DNA from: Candidatus Azambacteria bacterium
GTDB taxonomy: Bacteria; Patescibacteriota; Minisyncoccia; GWC2-36-17; WO2-46-25
Assembly: GCA_024654415.1 (NCBI GenBank)
Contig: JANLHQ010000088.1
Location: forward strand, 1-13,856
DNA length: 13,856 bases
Direction: 5' to 3'
Made by a program: the position numbers and the translations under genes. Below, in pieces: positions 7,150 through 13,557 of the stretch. The notes under the pieces are model-generated. The model was not told the DNA's origin, did not search any database, and saw nothing but the letters and a program-made list of their open reading frames with translations. Each line of letters opens with the position of its first letter. Position 1 is the first letter of the stretch.

Positions 7150-8223
7150 ATGAACATTGGTATTCATGCAAAAGGGGCGTTTAAGTATGAGCGGACAGGG
7201 GTTGATGAGTATGTATATCAACTCATCAAGCATTTTGGAATGCTTGATGAGTCGAGACAACATTCCTTTCTTCTCTATACCCCGTCTTTTAAGGACACGC
7301 TTTTTTTGCCGAGCAACTTCTTAGTACGACGATTTTATAGTCCCTTTTTCTGGACAAAAATCATGCTTTCAATAAAAATGCTTTTTGATGCGCCTGATGT
7401 GCTTTTCATGGCGGAGAATTTTTTACCTTTTTTCTACCCCCATCATACGGTTGCCACGATTCATGGGCTAGAATTTGAATATTGTCCGGAAGCGTATACC
7501 CCATCACAGCTTGCTTATTTGCGCAAAGGAACCCGGCGCGTGGTGCGGTGCGCAAAAAAGATTATTGTACCGACGAATACAGGAAAGGAGAATCTTATAA
7601 AGTTTTATAAAGCAGATCCAAGTAAAGTTGTTGTGATTCATCATGGGGTGAATCCGCAGGTTGCGTATCACAGGCAATATCCTCCGGTTGATGAACAATA
7701 TATTTTGTTTGTAGGAAAATTAGAAAAGAAAAAAAATGTGAGGAATATTGTGCGTGCATTTGCGGTGTTAAAAGAGAAACATAACATTCCACATAAGTTA
7801 ATACTTGTTGGGAGTCCTGGGTTTGGATATCATGAGATACTGAAGGAAATAGAAAATACGGAATATAAAACCGATATTGTACTTACTGGCTATATCAGCC
7901 AAGAGGAAAAGGAGTCATTCTTTAAGTATGCAGATGTATTCGTGTTTCCGTCGTTGTACGAGGGATTTGGCATGCCAATTCTTGAGGCACAGCTCCGACA
8001 GGTACCAGTCGTTACCTCCCATGTTCCAAATATTATGGAGGTAGCGGGGGAAGGGGCTATCTTCGTTGATCCACAAAGCATTGAGGCGCTTACCGATGCT
8101 ATTTTATCGGTAGTTTCTGATGATGCGGTACGTACTGCGCTTATTACAAAGGGAGTCGAAAATGCACGAAAATATAGCTGGTTCAAGTGCGCTAAAGAGA
8201 CGCTTGAAACCTTGATTACATAA
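7150..8223 (+). CDS. GT-B glycosyltransferase, GT4-like
   Basis: This is a 357-aa GT-B-fold glycosyltransferase related to family GT4. The N-terminal half (MNIGIHAKGAF, then TGVDEYVYQLIKHF) is the acceptor-binding Rossmann domain. The C-terminal half binds the nucleotide sugar: LFVGKLEKKKNVRNIVRAF near residue 186, then VLTGYISQEEKESFFKYADVFVFPS. The EX7E signature is EGFGMPILEAQ, with glutamates at about 271 and 279. It has no signal peptide, so it is cytoplasmic or peripheral on the membrane and probably adds a sugar to a lipid-linked or surface glycan. The actual sugar and acceptor are unknown. It starts 7 nt after the mreB stop and ends 4 nt before a second glycosyltransferase, so the two may act in sequence on one glycan. 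Confidence 0.92.
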   Translation: MNIGIHAKGAFKYERTGVDEYVYQLIKHFGMLDESRQHSFLLYTPSFKDTLFLPSNFLVRRFYSPFFWTKIMLSIKMLFDAPDVLFMAENFLPFFYPHHTVATIHGLEFEYCPEAYTPSQLAYLRKGTRRVVRCAKKIIVPTNTGKENLIKFYKADPSKVVVIHHGVNPQVAYHRQYPPVDEQYILFVGKLEKKKNVRNIVRAFAVLKEKHNIPHKLILVGSPGFGYHEILKEIENTEYKTDIVLTGYISQEEKESFFKYADVFVFPSLYEGFGMPILEAQLRQVPVVTSHVPNIMEVAGEGAIFVDPQSIEALTDAILSVVSDDAVRTALITKGVENARKYSWFKCAKETLETLIT

Positions 8224-8227
8224 CACT

Positions 8228-9340
8228 GTGCGTGTTGTTCTTGTACATGATTTTCTAACGCAATTCGGTGGCGCCGAGCGAGTACTGCAGGCGCTTACAG
8301 GTTTGTTTCCTGATGCGCCGATTTATACGTTGTTGTACGACGAAAAAATCGTACAAAAACATTTTTCAGGGAAAGTAGTGCGGGGGTCCTTCTTGCAATC
8401 ACTTCCTGCGTATATGCGCATGCGTCATCGATTATTACTACCGCTCTATCCTTATGCGATCGGGCGGTGCAATGTGCGAGATTTTGATATTATTATTTCC
8501 TCATCATCTGCATTTGCAAAGGGCGTAAAAAAATCACCACACGCTACACATATTTGCTATTGTCATGCCACGGCAAGATTTTTATGGGAGGAACAGGATC
8601 AGTATCTCGCTGATAACAAATACAAGGGGCTTATAAAATATGTGGTGAAATATGTGCTCACACCACTATTGCGCCGATGGGATGTTGCATCCTCGCGTCG
8701 CGTTGATGTATGGATTGCGAACTCAATAACGACTCAGCGGCGAATACAGCAGAGATACGGTAGAAATGCAGAGATACTGTACCCACCACTCACAAAGCTT
8801 GACCGCATGGGTATGCATAAGGAACATCGCAATGAATATTTTTTAGTGGTGTCTCGTTTGGCGGCATATAAAAAGATAAACGTGATCGTGGAGGCGTTTA
8901 ATATTCTCGGGTTGCCATTAGTGATCGTTGGTGATGGAGCAGAGCGTACACGGCTTGAAAAGATTGCTCGCGCAAACATCACATTCACAGGGTTTATCAC
9001 GGATGAGGCTCTTGCGGAGCACTATCAATGTGCTATTGCGCTTATCGTTGCCTGTGAAGAGGATTTCGGGATAAGTGCGATAGAGGCACTGAGCTTCGGC
9101 GCGCCGGTACTTGCGTATCGCAAGGGAGGGGTAGTGGAGTGGGCGAGAGAAGGGGTGACCGGAGAGATGTTCGACGAGCAAACACCAGAGGGAGTGTCTT
9201 TCGGTGTGCGAAAGATACTCCACAACCTTACCCGCTATGATCCCGCGCATCTTCAAGAGACCGCACAGCTATTCAATGAAGATGCATTCCGGGCAGGAAT
9301 ACTCCGCCTCGTATCCGTAGAACATGGTGTTGATAAGTAG
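8228..9340 (+). CDS. GT-B glycosyltransferase, GT4-like (GTG start)
   Basis: This is a second GT4-type glycosyltransferase, 370 aa, starting at a GTG 4 nt after the previous stop. The start is supported because MRVVLVHDFLTQFGGAERVL matches the usual N-terminus of this subfamily, including the GGAE glycine-rich loop that contacts the donor. The segment HICYCHATARFLWEE around residue 110 is typical of members in capsule, O-antigen or mannosyl transfer clusters. Residues about 201-345 form the donor domain (FLVVSRLAAYKKINVIVEAF, LVIVGDGAERTRLE), and the EX7E motif is EDFGISAIE (E278 and E286). It probably works with its neighbour on a cell-surface polysaccharide; sugar specificity cannot be read from the sequence. 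It is the last gene of the plus-strand run before a new promoter. Confidence 0.92.
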   Translation: MRVVLVHDFLTQFGGAERVLQALTGLFPDAPIYTLLYDEKIVQKHFSGKVVRGSFLQSLPAYMRMRHRLLLPLYPYAIGRCNVRDFDIIISSSSAFAKGVKKSPHATHICYCHATARFLWEEQDQYLADNKYKGLIKYVVKYVLTPLLRRWDVASSRRVDVWIANSITTQRRIQQRYGRNAEILYPPLTKLDRMGMHKEHRNEYFLVVSRLAAYKKINVIVEAFNILGLPLVIVGDGAERTRLEKIARANITFTGFITDEALAEHYQCAIALIVACEEDFGISAIEALSFGAPVLAYRKGGVVEWAREGVTGEMFDEQTPEGVSFGVRKILHNLTRYDPAHLQETAQLFNEDAFRAGILRLVSVEHGVDK

Positions 9341-9347
9341 GTATGTG

Positions 9348-9379
9348 TTGCACTCTGCTTTCTTTAAGAGTATTATAAT
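9348..9379 (+). promoter_or_regulatory. Putative sigma-70-type promoter for arginine decarboxylase gene
   Basis: A perfect -10 hexamer TATAAT lies at 9374-9379. A TTGCAC resembling a -35 lies at 9348-9353, with a 20-nt spacer that is longer than ideal. Transcription would start near 9386, giving an untranslated leader of about 23 nt before the ATG at 9409. The 68-nt gap after the glycosyltransferase stop is the largest in the first 9.9 kb, which supports a transcription unit boundary here. No terminator hairpin for the upstream run is obvious. Confidence 0.5.
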
Positions 9380-9408
9380 TATGTTTTTTATTTCCTAGCA
9401 AAACAAAA

Positions 9409-9963
9409 ATGAATTTTGTTCCCAAAAAAGTTTTTTTCACAAAAGGTGTTGGGGTATCAAAGGAGCAGTTAACATCATTTGAACTCGCACTTCGCGATGC
9501 AGGGATTGCACAGTATAATCTTGTCCCTGTTTCCTCGATTTTTCCTCCTAAGTGTAAGCGCGTTTCACGTGACGAGGGGTTGAAGGAATTACAGCCAGGG
9601 TCAATAGTGCATTGTGTTATCTCGCGCAACGCAACCAACGAGCCCAATCGATTGATCGCCGCGTCAGTAGGCACCGCCATGCCGCAGGATGCAGCTAATT
9701 ATGGATATCTTTCTGAGCACCATTCATTTGGAGAAACCAGTGAGAAGGCCGGTGACTATGCAGAAGACCTTGCCGCAACCATGCTTGCCACTACTCTTGG
9801 AATAGACTTTAATTCAGAAACAGCATGGGATGAGCGAGAACAGATCTACAAAGCATCTGGAAAGATATTTAAATCGTTCAATACGACTCAGTCAGCATTA
9901 GGGAGTAGGGATGGGTCATGGACAACTGTCATTGCGGTTGCGGTTTTCATACTTGAGGGGTAG
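9409..9963 (+). CDS. pdaD: Pyruvoyl-dependent arginine decarboxylase
   Basis: This is a 184-aa proenzyme of the pyruvoyl-dependent arginine decarboxylase (PvlArgDC) family, which converts arginine to agmatine, the entry to putrescine and spermidine. The self-cleavage site is visible as NLVPVSSIFPPKCK. Cleavage between Ser42 and Ser43 would leave a short beta chain and an alpha chain beginning with the pyruvoyl group. Later segments EPNRLIAASVGTAMP and HHSFGETSEKAGDYAEDLAA, with a conserved Glu, match the family. The length fits archaeal and bacterial members (about 155-195 aa). It has its own promoter-like sequence and ends 3 nt before the -35 of the ribosomal stalk promoter. No agmatinase or aminopropyltransferase gene is present in the window, so the fate of agmatine here is unknown. 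Confidence 0.92.
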   Translation: MNFVPKKVFFTKGVGVSKEQLTSFELALRDAGIAQYNLVPVSSIFPPKCKRVSRDEGLKELQPGSIVHCVISRNATNEPNRLIAASVGTAMPQDAANYGYLSEHHSFGETSEKAGDYAEDLAATMLATTLGIDFNSETAWDEREQIYKASGKIFKSFNTTQSALGSRDGSWTTVIAVAVFILEG

Positions 9964-9966
9964 TGC

Positions 9967-9994
9967 TTGACTTCTTCGAGAAAGTAAGTAAAAT
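9967..9994 (+). promoter_or_regulatory. Promoter of the L10-L7/L12 operon
   Basis: TTGACT at 9967-9972 (one mismatch from TTGACA) and TAAAAT at 9989-9994 are separated by 16 nt. This is the best -35/-10 pair in the window. Predicted initiation is near 10001-10003, just before the L10 leader RNA begins. A strong promoter is expected for ribosomal stalk genes. Confidence 0.65.
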
Positions 9995-10002
9995 AGAGAT
10001 AA

Positions 10003-10140
10003 TAGTGAAGCCGTAGACAAGAGGCGTCCACATTGTGTGGAACTAAGCCCTCTCGAGGTAATATCAGTAATTTGCGGTTTACATACGCTAATTCCTACGT
10101 TATCTGCGGCCCTTCTAAAGGTCGTTTTTTTTATTGGTTC
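10003..10140 (+). promoter_or_regulatory. Ribosomal protein L10 leader RNA
   Basis: The untranslated region before the L10 gene carries the features of the L10 leader, the mRNA element bound by L10 or the L10-(L12)4 complex for autoregulation. Visible parts are the GCCGTAGACAAGAGG segment (compare the family's GCCGAAGACA-like core), a short helix AGAGG (10020-10024) with CCTCT (10049-10053), an inner hairpin CCACA (10028-10032) with TGTGG (10036-10040), and the ACTAAGCC ... CTCGAGGTAATATC strand that normally forms the kink-turn and L10 contact. The resemblance is to the conserved structure and core letters; no covariance model was run. The leader ends in an attenuator-like hairpin (10107-10132). 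Confidence 0.8.
10107..10132 (+). terminator. Attenuator-like intrinsic terminator inside the L10 leader
   Basis: A compact hairpin, CGGCCCT closing on AAGGTCG around the loop TCTA and containing one C/A mismatch and one G-T wobble, is followed directly by eight T residues (10125-10132). It lies 24 nt before the L10 start codon. This arrangement fits premature termination controlled by L10 binding, as in the Bacillus subtilis rplJL leader. The stem is short, so termination efficiency is uncertain. Confidence 0.6.
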
Positions 10141-10155
10141 TAATCATAACAGCAT

Positions 10156-10668
10156 ATGTCGCTTACCAGAATACAAAAAGAAACAATCGTGAAGTCAGTT
10201 ACTGATAAGCTTTCAAAGAGCAATGTGCTTTTATTCACGTCTTTTGCAAAGATTAGCGTGGAAAAGCTGAAGCGATTGCGGAAGGATCTCAAAGCAAAGG
10301 GCGTTGACTTTCAAGTCGTTAAAAAAAATCTTTTGCGCGTAGCGCTTGAGAAAGCAAATATAGACGCATCGGAGGCTGGTATGAAGGGTATTCCTGAGGC
10401 ATGTGGCGTCGTATTTGGCACTGATGACCAGATCTCGCCAGTGCGAGCGGTATTTACCTTCGCAAAAGCAAAAGAGAATGCATCATTCAAGATAATTGGA
10501 GGCATGCTCGATCATGGGTTTGTCACGCCGGACAGAATGGCTCCGCTTGCAAAAGTTTCAACAAAAGAGGATCTGTATGCGCGGCTTCTTGGCCAGCTAC
10601 AGGCGCCACTTTCGAAACTTGTGTATGTAATTAAGGCAGTAGGGGAGAGTAAGACAACGGGACAATAA
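10156..10668 (+). CDS. rplJ: Large-subunit ribosomal protein uL10
   Basis: This is ribosomal protein L10 (170 aa, usual length 165-175), which anchors L7/L12 dimers to 23S rRNA at the base of the ribosomal stalk. The N-terminal RNA-binding domain is recognisable from RIQKETIVKSVTDKLSKSN, VEKLKRLRKDLKAKGVDFQVVKKNLLRVAL and the later AVFTFAKAKENASFKIIGGMLDH. The C-terminal helix (EDLYARLLGQLQAPLSKLVYVIKAV) is where L7/L12 N-terminal domains bind. No Shine-Dalgarno sequence is visible before the ATG. The gene is controlled by the leader upstream and is followed 21 nt later by the L7/L12 gene, the standard bacterial order. Confidence 0.97.
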   Translation: MSLTRIQKETIVKSVTDKLSKSNVLLFTSFAKISVEKLKRLRKDLKAKGVDFQVVKKNLLRVALEKANIDASEAGMKGIPEACGVVFGTDDQISPVRAVFTFAKAKENASFKIIGGMLDHGFVTPDRMAPLAKVSTKEDLYARLLGQLQAPLSKLVYVIKAVGESKTTGQ

Positions 10669-10689
10669 TTAGTGGTAATATAAAAATAT

Positions 10690-11064
10690 ATGTCAGATAA
10701 ATTCAAAAGTTTAATCGAGGAGATTGAGAAGATGAGCGCGCTTGATATTGTGGAGTTAGTAAAAGCACTCGAAGAGAAGTTTGGCGTGTCTGCAGCAGCG
10801 CCAGTCATGGCTGCAGGTGGTTCAGCAGAAGGTGCAGAGGCGGCAGAAGAAAAAACGTCATTCACTGTTGAATTGAAGTCAACAGGCGAGCAGAAAATTC
10901 AGGTTATCAAGGCAATCCGTGAGATCACTGGTCTTGGCTTGAAGGAGGCAAAGGATATTGCAGACCAAGCGCCGAAGGCGGTGAAGGAAAATGTGACTAA
11001 AGCAGAGGCAGACGAGATGAAAAAGAAATTGGAAGACGCAGGTGCAGTAGTAGAATTGAAGTAA
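10690..11064 (+). CDS. rplL: Large-subunit ribosomal protein bL12 (L7/L12)
   Basis: This is ribosomal stalk protein L7/L12, 124 aa, which recruits and stimulates translation GTPases. The N-terminal dimerisation helices (residues about 1-33, including MSALDIVELVKALEEKFGV) are followed by an Ala/Gly/Glu-rich flexible hinge (34-55). The globular C-terminal domain (56-124) contains KIQVIKAIREITGLGLKEAKD and the closing KKKLEDAGAVVELK, the factor-binding surface. All parts are present. It is the last gene of this unit; a very strong terminator begins 5 nt after the stop. Confidence 0.98.
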   Translation: MSDKFKSLIEEIEKMSALDIVELVKALEEKFGVSAAAPVMAAGGSAEGAEAAEEKTSFTVELKSTGEQKIQVIKAIREITGLGLKEAKDIADQAPKAVKENVTKAEADEMKKKLEDAGAVVELK

Positions 11065-11068
11065 CAGG

Positions 11069-11116
11069 CACATATAAAAACACCCTCCTCATTACAGGAG
11101 GGTGTTTTTATATGTG
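11069..11116. terminator. Bidirectional intrinsic terminator between convergent genes
   Basis: A 21-bp perfect inverted repeat (11069-11089 and 11096-11116) surrounds a 6-nt loop (CATTAC). The inner arms are GC-rich (CACCCTCCT / AGGAGGGTG) and the outer arms are A/T-rich, so each strand reads as a GC hairpin followed by a TTTTT run. It serves the L10-L7/L12 operon on the plus strand and the membrane-protein gene on the minus strand, whose stop codon is only 2 nt away at 11119-11121. Confidence 0.95.
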
Positions 11117-11118
11117 GT

Positions 11119-12792
11119 TTATAGGGGTGTTGAAAATATAGCTTGAGAGGTAAGTATGTAGAGGTCCTTGTGATCCGAGGAAACCGTAAAATCAATAATT
11201 CCTGTAAGTGTGCCGATGAGATATTTTTCAGGCGTGCCCCCTGTTTGCTTTGGTGTTTTAATAATTTTATTCCCTCCCTCTAGTGAGTATTTGGCGTCTT
11301 CGCTCGTGCGGGCATTTTGAGAAGCAGTGCTTGTGAGTGTACTCTGCAATGTCTTTAGCACGGGAACAAGGGTATTATCTGAGGGTGTAAACAGAAACGC
11401 TGCTTTCTTTGTATCGTTGAGCATATATAATTCACCATTGCGCATAAACATTCTTTCTATTTCAAAATCATCAGACAGCTGGGGTAGGAATGTGTATGAC
11501 CCCTCTCGTGTTTGTTTTGCTATCTTGTAGAACGTCGATGGCGCGCTACCGAAAATATAAATAAAATCGTTATCATCAAAAATAAATCGAGGCTGAAATC
11601 CAGTGGCGAAGCTTGGTATTGCCCCTTGATATAGCGGTGGTTGGATGTGAATACCATGCAGAAGATTTATTTTTACCGCTATTTCATAGGATAATTTCTG
11701 CGCAAAAGATCCTAATAGAAGGGATGGCGCAATACGTAATGCATCGTTTTGCGCCTCACCGAGTATTGCGAGTGCTGTACTCGGATCCTCTATTGTGTCC
11801 ACACTAAGTACTCTTCTTTGAATGCTATCAATAAAAGCAAACTGTGTCCGTGCAAAGGCATACCCACTCCCTCCTACTGCAAACATAGCCGCGAAGGCAA
11901 AAAGGATTAGTGCATTTCCTCTGTGAAGCGGTGTGCGGGAGTAATCGGATAACTTCTTGAGTGTAATGCGGAAGGAAAAAAAACGCAGTGAAGCAAGGGT
12001 GTGTGAGAGATTCTTTATATGTGTAGCAATGCGTAGAACATGCTTCCGCGGATTGATGGTTACGCTCATCTTCGTCTCCATCTTCTTGCCGAAGGGAATC
12101 CATGTGGTTTTCGCACTTGTAATAGAAAGAAGAATAAGGGCCTGCGCGGGGAGGGGAATCTCCCTCGAATTTTTTTGGTAAATTTTACTAATAATGTCCG
12201 CCTGTTCGTCGAGTGAGAGCTCAAATAGTTTCTCAATCCCTTTTTTGGAAAAAAGATCCATTGCCTTACCGGTGCCAAAAATGAATTTATCATCGAGTGC
12301 GACATCACCAGTAATCACTGCGGAAAAAAGGTCATTTTTATTTTGTAAGACATGCTTTTTTGCCATATCAGCGATTTCATTAGACCGCCAAAGAAGTGTG
12401 GCGATATTTCCGAATTTCGAAAGACGAATTGTTTCTCCTGAAATATTTACCGCACAAAAGTGCGCTTCCCCAAGTACTCCTTCATTCGCTTTTCCGATAT
12501 CATGCAGCGTTGCATTTGCTTTTTTGAGCGCGCTCTCAAAGTGAGACTCTACCGGCTCCTCATCGAGTTTATAAAATTCTCGCTTAATAACAGAGGCAAT
12601 GAGATTTGGCAAAAATTCGAACTCGCTTTTACGGTTTTCAAGACGGCCTATAATATAGAGGTTTCCAAGTTGCTCCTCCTCTATATTTGCCGGCTCATAG
12701 ACAAATGTTTCGGTGCCACCTTCTTTCCTCCCTTGCCTAAGGATAAGCTCCTTTGTATCGATTTTAAAATGAGTTGATTCCATTCCTTTCAT
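11119..12792 (-). CDS. Membrane protein with degenerate PP2C-like cytoplasmic domain
   Basis: This is a 557-aa protein from the ATG at 12792, chosen because GAGAGG sits 9 nt upstream; an ATG at 12816 would add eight residues. Numbering here is from 12816. Residues about 35-232 follow the order of a PP2C (PPM) phosphatase: LGNLYIIGRLENRKSEF where PP2C has its ADGMGG loop, ANATLHDI, GEAHFCAVNISGETIRLSKFGNIATLLWR resembling the 'GDSR' region, and ITGDVALDDKFIFGTGKAMD where PP2C has the SDGL turn. The metal-binding aspartates are absent at both loops, so catalysis is unlikely. One transmembrane helix lies at about 302-323 (ALILFAFAAMFAVGGSGYAF), preceded by a basic stretch. Residues 324-565 would be outside the cytoplasm and show short beta-strand repeats (RFIFDDNDFIYIFGS, FMRNGELYMLND, DHKDLYILTS) suggestive of a propeller-like sensor. 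The function is unknown. It is divergent from the regulator at 12863. Confidence 0.8.
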   Translation of the reverse strand: MKGMESTHFKIDTKELILRQGRKEGGTETFVYEPANIEEEQLGNLYIIGRLENRKSEFEFLPNLIASVIKREFYKLDEEPVESHFESALKKANATLHDIGKANEGVLGEAHFCAVNISGETIRLSKFGNIATLLWRSNEIADMAKKHVLQNKNDLFSAVITGDVALDDKFIFGTGKAMDLFSKKGIEKLFELSLDEQADIISKIYQKNSREIPLPAQALILLSITSAKTTWIPFGKKMETKMSVTINPRKHVLRIATHIKNLSHTLASLRFFSFRITLKKLSDYSRTPLHRGNALILFAFAAMFAVGGSGYAFARTQFAFIDSIQRRVLSVDTIEDPSTALAILGEAQNDALRIAPSLLLGSFAQKLSYEIAVKINLLHGIHIQPPLYQGAIPSFATGFQPRFIFDDNDFIYIFGSAPSTFYKIAKQTREGSYTFLPQLSDDFEIERMFMRNGELYMLNDTKKAAFLFTPSDNTLVPVLKTLQSTLTSTASQNARTSEDAKYSLEGGNKIIKTPKQTGGTPEKYLIGTLTGIIDFTVSSDHKDLYILTSQAIFSTPL

Positions 12793-12810
12793 CTTATCAC
12801 ACCTCTCGCG

Positions 12811-12839
12811 TTGCATAAAGAAACCATTTTTGGTATCAT
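12811..12839 (+). promoter_or_regulatory. Promoter for the winged-helix gene
   Basis: TTGCAT at 12811-12816 and TATCAT at 12834-12839 are separated by exactly 17 nt. Predicted initiation is near 12846, giving a leader of about 17 nt before the ATG at 12863. The -35 lies over the alternative start region of the minus-strand gene. Confidence 0.55.
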
Positions 12840-12840
12840 A
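12835..12840 (-). promoter_or_regulatory. Divergent -10 element for the minus-strand membrane protein gene
   Basis: Read on the minus strand, this is TATGAT, which overlaps the plus-strand TATCAT by five bases because GGTATCATAG is nearly symmetric. Transcription would start near 12828, about 36 nt before the ATG at 12792. No good -35 is seen on this strand (TATGAA at 12863-12858 is the closest). Confidence 0.4.
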
Positions 12841-12862
12841 GTACAGATAATAACGTATTCAT

Positions 12863-13420
12863 ATGATGTTTGAGCAGTTTTTCAATTCCCCAATTAAATC
12901 ACGGCTTGTAAAGTTTTTTGTGTATAACCACAATAAGTTTTTTGACAGTAATGCCATCGCGCAGCGCCTTGAGCTTCCAGTGGGAAAAATAAAGATTTAT
13001 CTAAAAGAGCTCAAAAAGGCTGGTTTTTTGAAGTCGAAATCAGCAAATTCATTTTCAATCAGCTATAAATTTCCGTATCTTAATGAGGTAAAGGAGCTTG
13101 TGCTGAAATTTCCCCCAGTATCGGATGAATTTCTACTGCAGGAATTGAAAAAAGTGGGGCAGGTAAAACTTCTTATTATCGCGGGAATGCTGGTACACGC
13201 GCAAAAGGCTCGCACAGAGATCGTGATAGTGGGGGACCGCATTGCGGAGAAAAAGGCAGAGCGCTTCCTCCGCTCCGTTGAAGCGCAGGCAGGCAAAGAG
13301 CTTCGCTATGTGCTCTTAACAAACGATGAATTTTTATACCGGAAAAAAATGTTTGACCGGTTTGTACTTGATGTGCTAGAACTACCACACAAAAAAGTCA
13401 TCAATAAGCTTGGGATATAA
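12863..13420 (+). CDS. Winged-helix protein with degenerate nucleotidyltransferase-like domain
   Basis: This is a 185-aa predicted DNA-binding protein. Residues about 5-70 read as a winged helix-turn-helix: KSRLVKFFVYNHNKFFDSNAIA, then RLELPVGKIKIYLKELKKAGFL as the helix-turn-recognition helix, and a wing SKSANSFSISYKF. Residues about 98-185 resemble the fold of MNT/pol-beta-type minimal nucleotidyltransferases found fused to such helices: VKLLIIAGMLV, RTEIVIVGDRI, then FLRSVEAQAGKELRYVLLTNDEFLYRKKMFDRFVLDVL. The catalytic GS and DxD positions are not present (RTEIVIVGD instead of RSDIDLLVVG), so this half is probably a non-catalytic sensor or oligomerisation module. It may be a transcriptional regulator, possibly of itself and the divergent membrane protein. 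A second in-frame ATG follows immediately at 12866. The stop overlaps a TATAAT that may serve the tRNA gene. Confidence 0.8.
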   Translation: MMFEQFFNSPIKSRLVKFFVYNHNKFFDSNAIAQRLELPVGKIKIYLKELKKAGFLKSKSANSFSISYKFPYLNEVKELVLKFPPVSDEFLLQELKKVGQVKLLIIAGMLVHAQKARTEIVIVGDRIAEKKAERFLRSVEAQAGKELRYVLLTNDEFLYRKKMFDRFVLDVLELPHKKVINKLGI

Positions 13421-13421
13421 T
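13416..13421 (+). promoter_or_regulatory. Possible -10 element for the tRNA-Val gene
   Basis: TATAAT overlaps the stop codon of the winged-helix gene, and initiation would be near 13428, about 18 nt before the mature tRNA 5' end. No convincing -35 lies 16-18 nt upstream. A small TGAGCC-CTC-GGCTCA hairpin (13421-13435) follows; it has no T run and is not a terminator. Confidence 0.35.
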
Positions 13422-13445
13422 GAGCCCTCGGCTCACTATCAGCAT

Positions 13446-13517
13446 GCGCTCTTAGCTCAGTGGTAGAGCGTCCGCTTCACACGCGGAAGGCCGTAAGTTC
13501 GATCCTTACAGGGCGCA
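13446..13517 (+). tRNA. tRNA-Val (anticodon CAC)
   Basis: This is a complete 72-nt cloverleaf. The acceptor stem GCGCTCT pairs with AGGGCGC (one G-T pair), the D stem is GCTC/GAGC with loop AGTGGTA, and the anticodon stem TCCGC/GCGGA encloses loop TTCACAC, giving anticodon CAC (reads GTG). The variable loop is AGGCC, and the T stem GTAAG/CTTAC carries loop TTCGATC. The discriminator base is A. The 3' CCA is not encoded (the sequence continues CTA), so it must be added by a CCA-adding enzyme. Confidence 0.96.
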
Positions 13518-13557
13518 CTAAAATCTGACTCTCAGAAAATTGACCGACTTTTTCGTT

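Noticed and set aside
11327..12777. Several plus-strand ORFs of 64-116 aa opposite the membrane protein gene
   Set aside because: They overlap the long minus-strand frame that has a coherent domain order, a Shine-Dalgarno-like sequence and a terminator.
13421..13435. TGAGCC-CTC-GGCTCA hairpin after the winged-helix gene, considered as a terminator
   Set aside because: No T run follows on either strand and it lies within the likely tRNA promoter/leader, so it is noted only as a small palindrome.
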